In this document: positions 55,121 to 64,000 of the stretch, in pieces
Numbering within the stretch: position 1 is the first letter of the stretch
How the letters are laid out: each line of letters opens with the position of its first letter
NCBI GenBank assembly: GCA_963693285.1
Contig: OY848929.1
Span: 4,094,501 to 4,158,500, forward strand
Direction: 5' to 3'
DNA length: 64,000 bases
Origin: Xestospongia muta
Lineage: Eukaryota; Porifera; Demospongiae; Haplosclerida; Petrosiidae
Made by a program: the position numbers and the translations under genes
Notes under the pieces: generated by a model
The model's database searches: none
Seen by the model: the letters and a program-made list of their open reading frames with translations, nothing else
Told to the model about the DNA's origin: nothing

Positions 55121-56208
55121 ATGTCTCGAACGTCGTTCCATGATCGTGCCGTTTCTAATAAACCATTAGTAGATACAAGTACTTTGTGTGGAGCTGTAGC
55201 CACTAGTGACTTACAAGTAAGAGTTACTTCGTTACCATGACATTTGACAATCATAAATTAATGGTACAACATTTTAGTTGGTTGAACAACTTCTCAAGTC
55301 TGGAGCCAATGTAAACGAGAAATCACCAGATGGCTTTGTCCCTCTGTGTATTGCAGCTTTCTGGGGCTATGCTGAGATAGTGAAACTACTGCTTGAGGCA
55401 AAGTACACAGTCTACGCTTATTGACATTACTTGTACTTACAACATCACTATTTCCTTAGAGCAGACGTCAATGCTACTAACACTGGTACAGGTTGGACAG
55501 CCTGCCATTGTGCGGCATTTCAAGGTCATGGTAAAGTCCTTATGTACCTAATTGAATATCAACCTGATATCACTATACAGGATACAATGGGAAGGTTAGT
55601 ACATTAAACAGTATATAATAGTTTATATTGTGTACTTTATAGAACAGCTGTAGATTTTGCATCCGCACAAGATCCAATTTGGCCATTTTTTTCTAGTTAG
55701 TTACATATATGTGTTATATAATAGTAGCAGTATATATGTGTTATATAATAGTGGAAGTATATAATATTATAATTGTGACGAGTGCATTAAACAGGGCAAT
55801 ACATTCCATGCAATCTTAACCATTCTTATTTATAATTCTGTTCCATTGTACATTCAATCATACAGTATTGATTGGACCTCATGTTAGTCACTTCATTTTT
55901 TTCAGTTCTTAAATGCAAGAGAACTTCAAAGGAAGAACTCATTCGTCTCAATATTATCCAAAAATTGCCTTCACAACCTGACAATGTCACAAATTCAGGG
56001 GGTGTGGCTCAGTCACAGAGACTCAGTAGATTTAACAGGCCTGGGTCTTCGTACATACTTGCTGATCTACCAATGGGTGGAGTTAGTGATGAGACAAAAG
56101 GAGAAAAAAAGGTATTGACTGTGTAATGAAAAAGGACAATTGCATTTTTTTAATCAATAGATGTCAGCAGCTCGAGCATATGGAGATGTACTCTATGAGG
56201 AGAAATGA
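55121..56208 (+). CDS. Small ankyrin-repeat protein
   Basis: Six exons. MSRTSFHDRAVSNKPLVDTS leads into at least two clear ankyrin repeats: VEQLLKSGANVNEKSPDGFV to GYAEIVKLLLEA, then ADVNATNTGTGWTACHCAAF, GKVLMYLIEYQPDITIQD and GRTAVDFASAQ. The C-terminal part (RTSKEELIRLNIIQKLPSQP and SRFNRPGSSYILADLP) is not repeat-like, and the protein ends SAARAYGDVLYEEK. I do not recognise an orthologous group. A protein-protein adaptor is the only role the repeats suggest. The join after WPFFS uses donor GTTAGT. Convergent with tafazzin, 140 bp between stops. Confidence 0.8.
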
Positions 56209-56348
56209 GTATACACAAAGATATACAAAGATATACAGAGATATACTAAGTCACATACTAATTAGAATAACACTTCCCAGAAGTGAAGTTAAGAGAGTAA
56301 TCATAGCAAATTATCATTAGGTTAATAGATTCTATTTGCATAAAATAG

Positions 56349-57877
56349 CTATAAAGTTCTGTACGCAACTGGCCAACGTCCAGCCCAGTTTTGATGTAAT
56401 ACTTCAGCTTGTGTCTTCATCTCAAACATTGTCTCTTGTAACAAATCTGTGATTTGTTTTCGTAACACAACAGCACTAGCTTGAGCAGTTTTTTGCGCAT
56501 TAAGAAGTGTAGTGAAGTCAATTGGTTCACCAACAAGTAGAGTTAATCGTTTAAATAATCGTGGAATATACGGACGGATTTCTGGAAGAATGTCCTCCAT
56601 TCCTACATGATACAGTGGTAGAACAATAGGTGGAATACGTGCCTCAGCTATCATTCTTCCAACACCTATAATAAAGATACATGACTTAGCCATATACTTC
56701 AATAGCCATACACTTCAATAGATAAATCAAGAGGCATGTAGTTAATAGATAAATCAAGTAGATAGTACAATATAGTATTATTACATAATAGTAGTAGTAC
56801 AATTATTACATAATGTCTTAATAGGGTTCTAAGGTAACAGCTTACCCCACTTTAATCTGATGAAGTCACCAGCTGCATTCACCTTTCCTATAGTATAAAT
56901 AACAATGTATTTATTATAGTTATAATGAGATGGTTTACCTTCAGGGAACACGTGGATCCATTTACCATCATTGAGAAGTTGAATGCAAAAATTCATGGCT
57001 TTTTGATAGACGCCATCACCTTGAGGAATGGATAAATGGATCAACTGATAGATTAATAATTGATGGATAAGTGAAATGGATTAACACTTGATGAATAAGC
57101 CATGCGTACACATCAAAGATAAATGTTTCCTGTAAATTACCTCGAATTACAGGAACCACCTGTCCTCTTGAGAAAAATGACGTAAAAACTTTATTAGTAA
57201 ACAATAGTTCTTTAGCAGCAGGTATCCTACAGAGTTAATGTGGGTGTGGCATCATTATTACATAACAATGATTATCATACTGACCATCTAAAGCCATTTT
57301 CAGTGAAAGCAGTTTTAACTGGAAGAGTACCTATAGATAAACAACTTATGTTATTAGTGGCAGATGTGTTATGGTTCAGTAGACACACAAATACAACTTA
57401 ATAACATAGTTTGTGCCAAAGTTCAATCGTATTAACATTCCCAGAGCAATATACACATTATAAAGCTATGTAAAATTAAATTAAATGACTCATACAGGCT
57501 CAGTATGTCAAAAATTTAATAATATTGTCTACTAGAGCCAACACCCATCACTCCTATACATACCCCATATTACTGGATCATCTAGACATGATGTATGATT
57601 GCTGATAGTGACTAGCGGAGTTCCTGAAGGTCGTTTCGCAACTGCTTCATGTAATATACCTAAATTTTTAGTCTGGACTTGCTGAAATAGTCCTAGAAGA
57701 AAAACACACACCTATGACACACCCACTTGACATGAATTAGCTAAGTGTTACTGTTACAAACTTACTAATATAGATTTTAGTAAGTGCATGTGCCAAGGTC
57801 AATAGAGGGAGTTGACCTAACCGCCATCTGACTGACAGGGACTTTGGAAAAGGCCAATCACTTTGAGATAACGCCAT
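56349..57877 (-). CDS. TAFAZZIN: Tafazzin, cardiolipin transacylase
   Basis: Mitochondrial phospholipid-lysophospholipid transacylase that remodels cardiolipin acyl chains. It starts [18 protein letters not shown]. The acyltransferase motif [20 protein letters not shown] holds the H-X4-D catalytic pair. Next are [42 protein letters not shown], the intron-split [20 protein letters not shown], then [20 protein letters not shown] and [12 protein letters not shown]. The C-terminus ([17 protein letters not shown]) is slightly longer than in human. All family motifs are present. Its ATG is 82 bp from the divergent ATG of SSBP1. Confidence 0.96.
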
Positions 57878-57959
57878 GTATGCTTAGACTCCACCCTCTT
57901 GGAGGGGCCCCACCTTCTATAGTCTAGTCCACGTGGGTGCTTGATTTTATCTGCCTAAG
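57878..57959. promoter_or_regulatory. 82 bp divergent promoter, tafazzin / SSBP1
   Basis: Only 82 bp separate the two start codons. The segment contains a GC-rich stretch GGAGGGGCCCCACC and an E-box in GTCCACGTGGGTGC. Both products are mitochondrial, so shared regulation is plausible but inferred. Confidence 0.7.
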
Positions 57960-58853
57960 ATGTTCAGAATAGTTCTCAATAAAGGAAAAGTAATCAGAAA
58001 AAATAAATGTACATTCTATATTACATAATTATATATCTAAGGAGTCAGCTTAAAATTTATATGCTTACTTGTTGTTTATTTAGCTCTTTGCTGGTCAAAG
58101 TAAGGCATTTAGTACAACAAGTGCTCTTTTTAGAGAAAGATGTAAGTTGAGTTTCTTTATTTTATAACTAATATCTAATACATCTTTATGTTAGCTTTTA
58201 GTCATGTTCAAGTGTTGGGTCGTGTTGGAGTTGATCCACAAAGTTATGGCCCAGATGTAACAAGACGAATTGTGTTCTTCAATGTTGCAGTAAATCACGT
58301 GACTCGACTTCGATCAGAAGATGATAATTGTAAGGGAGAGATATTAACGATGTATTATATTTCCTTTAATTTAGTTCAAGAGAAAGTAGTCACAAATTGG
58401 CACAATGTAGCAGTTTTAAAGTCTGGTTTACAAGACTACGTTCTACAACATGTTTCAAAAGGGTCAGTTATTATAATATTAATGAAGTATTCAACATCAT
58501 TGTTTTAGAGCTCGTGTGTTATGTAATGGACGACTGGAGACACGAGTGACACCTAATAAGGAAGGAATACCTCCTCAGAAAACAACTAATGTAGTTTTAG
58601 GTAAGCAACTAAGTCATATGGCAACAGACTAATGATGTACTTATTTATATACCCTATAAGAGATAATCTAATTGACTTGGTTTATAAACAGAATGTATTT
58701 AATACTTCTATGTTATGTTAATCTGAATATTTACTTTGTTATATTTGGCAGAGGACATTGTTATCATGAATGACCCTCGACGGGACGAGCGTCAAAGAGA
58801 TCAAGAATATTCTAACACTTCTTTAGAAGACAATAGAGAGCCTCCATTATAAT
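57960..58853 (+). CDS. SSBP1: Mitochondrial single-stranded DNA-binding protein
   Basis: Bacterial-type SSB for mitochondrial DNA replication. A short first exon (MFRIVLNKGK) and second exon (LFAGQSKAFSTTSALFRE) form a basic, Ser-rich mitochondrial presequence. The OB fold follows: SHVQVLGRVGVDPQSYGP, RRIVFFNVAVNHVT, TNWHNVAVLKSGLQDYVLQH, SKGARVLCNGRLETRVTPNK, then NVVLEDIVIMND. It ends SLEDNREPPL, close to family length. Introns lie after short exons. Convergent with the calcyphosin-2-like gene. Confidence 0.95.
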
Positions 58854-59183
58854 AGGATCTTTATTACTTGTTTATTAATGTATAATAATTCGACAATAAT
58901 AGATAGTTACACTAACTCTCTCTAAATGTAGATTATTATTTAAGACATCAAGTGAATACCTTTATTGCCACAGATGAATACTGTCATTATGTGGACATGT
59001 CATGTACAATTCACATGTTATGAAGATGTAAAGAATAAAATATAAATAATGAAAGAACAATCAATAATTGTTATGATTAGTAATGAGATAGTTAATGACT
59101 TTATAATTCATTATAAGTTATAAAAATTGGGACTGGAGCTGATGGTATTACAATGGGTGGAGCTAGCTGAGTGGACATCATTG
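58854..59183. other. Convergent 3' region of SSBP1 and CAPS2-like gene
   Basis: 330 bp AT-rich UTR sequence; AATAAA-type signals near 59034. Nothing else seen. Confidence 0.5.
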
Positions 59184-62100
59184 TCATACAGACCAACAAC
59201 GTCTTAATAAATTAATAAATTCATGATCTGAAACTATCTCCAAGCTTATACCAATATAATAATGTTCAAAGTCCTAGAAAAGAATATTCATTCACATAAA
59301 TCAATCAGTTATATCATGTAGTGTAAGTAAAAATCAGAACAATAATACTTCTGTAGTGGGACCTTTGAAACTAATTCTTAATTCATCAGATCATAGTCTC
59401 CTAATTGAAGCTGCAAGAATTTAATTGTTAGTGTTGTTTTAGTTAACTAAACTAAAACTAAAACTAAAGTTATATTACTTGTATAGTCTAGTTATAATTA
59501 GTTAATTAACTATTAATTATCTGCTGAGAGAGAGCAAAACTAAAACAACGATTGTTAGCAATAATTATAAGGATATCCCTTAATACAGAGATATAATTAA
59601 AGTATTAACATGGTAGGACTGGAACAAGTGTCCTTGTGTTTCCATATTTGGAGTATCATTTAAAAGACACTCCTGCTACACTATTTGTAGCTGTACTGTT
59701 GTGTATGACTTACAGCATAACTAATACTATTTGTCTCTTTTCCAAGTCTATGTTGAGGCTGTAAATACCCCAGTACAGTATGAGCTATTTCCTCAACTGT
59801 TTTCTTCCCGGACTCAACATCAGGATGACCAGCAGGAGTGAAATATTTATGTACTTCTGGTAACTGAGCTGACCCACATTTACCAGGATCTAACTTCTTA
59901 AAAACCTAATAAAATACATTGCAAAAATATTTAATATTACTGTCTAACAAGTAACAACATTGGACAACTTTGACAATATAGTATAACAATTAATTTAGGA
60001 TTGAATTTTAATTTAATTGTTATAATTTTGGGTCCAGTAATATTGAAATGAACAGTGATTTTCACACATGTAGTGTCAGTAGTAAATATAATAATGCCTG
60101 ATAGCTAAATGTAATTTACTGGACAACTATAATGATTTGTCATGAAAGATAAAAATGTCTCCTAAGTTAAAAATGAACATACTTTTCTTAAAATTGATTG
60201 TCTCTCTTCTTTCATCTCTCCTACTAATCCAGGTATGCAGCGTTCTAACCACACACCCTCATATTCATGACCACTCCCATTATCTTTGCCTAACTTCCGC
60301 CCACTCACAATATAAGACTCGTGTAACAAACTCCACAATTGATCAAAGTCCTATATCAAATGTTGCAATAATGACATCATCTGTAAGGGGTTACCTCAGG
60401 TGTTAGACTAATATGGAATGCTCGTAGAGCTTGCTGGAGATGTAAGCGTTCCACAAGTCCCTCAGGAGTACTCAGTCGTTTTAATAGTCGTCCTAAACCC
60501 ACTAATGTCTGACTAGCTCGACCATGAAGACGATTACGTAACATACCTGTAGTAAAATTAGTAATTTTCAGTATACTATGTTTTACTGAGATACACATGC
60601 CTTGAAGTGTTTCTAGAAGACTTGTAGTTCGTTGACTCTCTTCAGAAAGAGATTGTGTAAGATACCTTTCCATCTGATGGTATTCTCCTGGTTTTAGACC
60701 TTCTTTCCTATAAATAATTACATGTACATTTATGGCCAATAATATATTATACATACATGAGGTTCTGTTTGGCTTGTTCGTCAACTTCTGATATTCTTAT
60801 CACTAAAAGGGGGCGTCGACTCAAACTCTCTGGCAGAGCTGGTAATGAGGCTGTTTCAAAATAAAGGGTAGAACCCTGCAATAATTACATAAATGAACTA
60901 TCAAAAAGATTATTCTGCCTGTACCTTTTTGATATGTTTTATTTCATATTGTTCACCTTCTCTTTTTCCTTGAGGAAACCTGTACACACCACGAGGGAGA
61001 AGTGGTAGTGCTGACTGTCTATAATGATAAAGGAGTAAATAAAAGAGGTAATTCCTTTATTATTATCAATTATTACTTTTGTCCAAATTGTCTGAATTCA
61101 TAAACTGTCAAAGAGCCATCTGCAAGAAAAAAGAAGCCACATAACTCACGATGAACATCACGGCCGTTTCTAAAGAAAACCATATTAAAAGAGGTGTAGT
61201 TTATCAATAACCACACCCACTGTGTGAGAATCCTTGCACCAAATCGTAGTCTACGTTCTAATCCTCTGCTTTTCAATTGATTAAAAGCCACACCCACCTA
61301 TAATATTTATATATCAAGTGTTTTGTAACTATCCTTTTGTTACATTAGTTTCTTGTTGTTTTGGTTGTGATATCTCCATCTTCTCTCGTTCATGAGACAT
61401 AACTTTGTCCTCAACAAATTCTATATGACTTTCCTACAATAAAAGATGAAAATAGAATACATTATAATATCAAATCTTAAACTATCTACTTGTTCCATCT
61501 ACTCTTTATACAAGTTATTTATCTTACTTACTGGTAATGCAACAGGAGTAATTGTTTTAGGCTCATTCTCCACATCTTCCCTTTCTGTCTTTTGTTCTTC
61601 CTTCTCTTTGAGAGCTGTCACACCAACTGTATCATGTTTGAGCTCACCCAATGGCAAACGAGGAGTGCCCCAGCTATTAAATAAGTATTAATGAAGATTT
61701 TGCACAGTTTACGCATACATATTATATGTATTGTATACACACCTAATATCTGTCCTGGATGTTGTCATATTGACTAATACTTTGTTTGGTATAAGTTCCT
61801 ATATTGATAACAATATTATCTATTTTATATAACAATACTTACAATAGGACTATATTATCTAAGTATTATATAACAATACTTACAATAGGACTATATTATC
61901 TATATATCATATAACAATACTTACAATAGGACTATATTATCTATGCATTATATAACAATACTTACAATAGGACTCATTTGTTCATCAGGTTCATTGAATC
62001 TAGCTAGATCCAGTTTAGGTACACTGATAAATTGGAACATAATGTAACAATATATGAAGTTAACTCCACCCACCAATCAGGAGCTTTGTGGCCTTGTGTA

Positions 62101-62697
62101 CGTCGGTATGGCTTAACTTGAACAGGCTATAGAAATTACCATAAGAAGTGACATTATTTGTATCTGTACATTCATCCTATTTGCATTGATCTACTCAATC
62201 ATTGAATTTTTTTTCCTTACTTTTATTTCTTTCTCTATCTCTTGTTTTGTTTGTTGTCTCTCAGAAGACAATTTTGACTATTAAAATTATACCCCATATT
62301 ATTGATAATGCTACTAAACAAACCCGTTACCTTAGTAACCTTATCATGCTGAGCTGGTTTGATTAGATCAGTTGATGACCATGCACCGATTCTCCTTGCA
62401 TCAAGGTAATGACGGTGTCGTCTTTCAGGTTGGAAAGGCCGTGACAGACCAAATGGAAATACATGTCGCTGTCTATAACACAACAAAATTTAATGCATTA
62501 GCTAGAATTTTGTAGAAGACAGATCATAATATTGTTGTGTATTAAGCCTATGTATTTTAAATGTGTCATGAGTACCTTGGAGCATGAGGAGTGCTTGATA
62601 ATTCGGTCTGGTTAGTTTCCAATTTTTGCACTAAATTCTTTCCTTGGTCATATATTTGTGGACTTACTCCATTAGAATGGGAGATCAAATGAGACAT
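59184..62697 (-). CDS. CAPS2: Calcyphosin-2-like EF-hand protein
   Basis: About 15 small exons from MSHLISHSNGVSPQIYDQ to FINLLRRCWSV-stop. The N-terminal half is charged and unstructured (HVFPFGLSRPFQPERRHRHY). A CAPS2-specific domain follows (NGRDVHRELCGFFFLADGSL, TVYEFRQFGQK). The EF-hand half is RASQTLVGLGRLLKRLSTPE, EGLVERLHLQQALRAFHI, RKVFKKLDPGKCGSAQLPEV, and finally SYADFEHYYIGISLEIVSD, which mirrors the human SYGEFEDYY end. Loops keep few acidic ligands apart from the KLDPGKCGSAQ loop, so calcium binding may be weak. A donor site is tandemly repeated at 61829-61974. The function of CAPS2 is poorly known; it is often linked to ciliated cells. Confidence 0.88.
61829..61974 (-). repeat. 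41 bp tandem repeat carrying four copies of a splice donor
   Basis: AACAATACTTACAATAGGAC begins at about 61831, 61872, 61913 and 61954. In gene sense each unit is GTCCTATT|GTAAGTATTG, copying an exon end and its 5' splice site. Use of the donor at 61972 keeps the frame; the extra sequence has an in-frame TAA. Confidence 0.9.
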
Positions 62698-63076
62698 AAC
62701 TCTAAAATATTGAATAGTAAATTGCCACACCCCTCTTCAATGCAGCATAGAACAACAAAAATAAGAATTAGAGAGCTCTTTTTGCAGCGTATATTCTTTC
62801 TCTTATCTTAACACCTCAACCAAATAAGTTTTGAGGGACAGAAACCTCATTGGTTTGATGCAGGCTGCTCCCTGATTGCGCCTTTTCTTTCGAATAGTAA
62901 AGTTGCCACACCCAGTCACCCATAACTACCATAGCAACCGATCAAATACTTTTATTGATAAAAATTATTATTATAAAGAAAGGAAGGTACACGAAACAAT
63001 ATTCACAAGATTAATCATAAATGTATAAAATTTTTATGTAAGTTAAAAATTAACAAATATTTGTGTCATGCATAAT
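62698..63076. other. Intergenic region, CAPS2-like start to synaptotagmin-like stop
   Basis: 379 bp; should hold the CAPS2-like promoter and the 3' UTR of the next gene. No motif stands out. Confidence 0.5.

Positions 63077-64000
<924 letters not shown>

Noticed and set aside
59395..59450. Possible extra CAPS2-like exon (QLGDYDLMN)
   Set aside because: The exons on either side join in frame as SYADFEHYY, matching the family, so this segment is better read as intron.

Overview
This looks like a stretch of a compact, AT-rich animal nuclear genome, most probably a demosponge close to Amphimedon queenslandica. The species is inferred from gene content and architecture, not from a database match. 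The reasons are short introns (often 40-100 bp, with GT..AG borders), gene spacing of about 80-500 bp, and clear metazoan orthologs: cortactin, Rab21, CUEDC2, STRAP, GEN1, cryptochrome, transaldolase, SYCP1, CCDC6, tafazzin, SSBP1, calcyphosin-2-like and a synaptotagmin-type C2 protein. Long AG/CT and CA microsatellites are frequent. All gene spans below run from start to stop codon and include introns; exon joins were made by eye.

Region 1 (1-13.6 kb) is accessory and rearranged. A single-pass membrane protein with a repetitive tail (1-2305, minus) is followed by two near-identical tandem units. Each unit holds an internally deleted GH3 pseudogene and a full GH3 beta-xylosidase/beta-glucosidase-like gene (minus). 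The GH3 genes are at 4139-7618 and 10118-13468. The unit junction (7763-8640) is built from a fragment of the 3' end of CIAO3, about 70 bp copied from a GH3 pseudogene, and a truncated exon of the membrane-protein gene. This preserves the breakpoints of a segmental tandem duplication.

Region 2 (13.6-33.8 kb) is conserved housekeeping and signalling. It holds CIAO3 (cytosolic Fe-S assembly, minus) divergent from cortactin (plus, with tandemly amplified repeat exons), CUEDC2 (plus, with a nested tRNA-Thr and a foldback transposon), Rab21 (minus), STRAP (minus, with a tRNA-His in an intron), an unrecognised seven-helix membrane protein (minus) and an HMG20-like HMG-box plus zinc-finger protein (minus).

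Region 3 (33.9-51.7 kb) holds GEN1 (Holliday-junction resolvase, plus), an animal cryptochrome/(6-4)-photolyase family gene (minus), transaldolase (minus, with a 4.3 kb repeat-filled intron) and a divergently transcribed SYCP1-like synaptonemal-complex protein (plus).

Region 4 (51.9-64 kb) holds CCDC6 (minus), an ankyrin-repeat protein (plus), tafazzin (minus) divergent from the mitochondrial SSB gene SSBP1 (plus) across only 82 bp, a calcyphosin-2-like EF-hand protein (minus), and the C-terminal end of a synaptotagmin-like gene (minus) cut by the window edge.

Nothing bacterial, viral or CRISPR-like was seen. The most notable material is the rearranged GH3 cluster with its readable junction, the membrane protein with YEEI tail repeats, the exon-amplified cortactin, and the promoter and sequence features of the cryptochrome gene.
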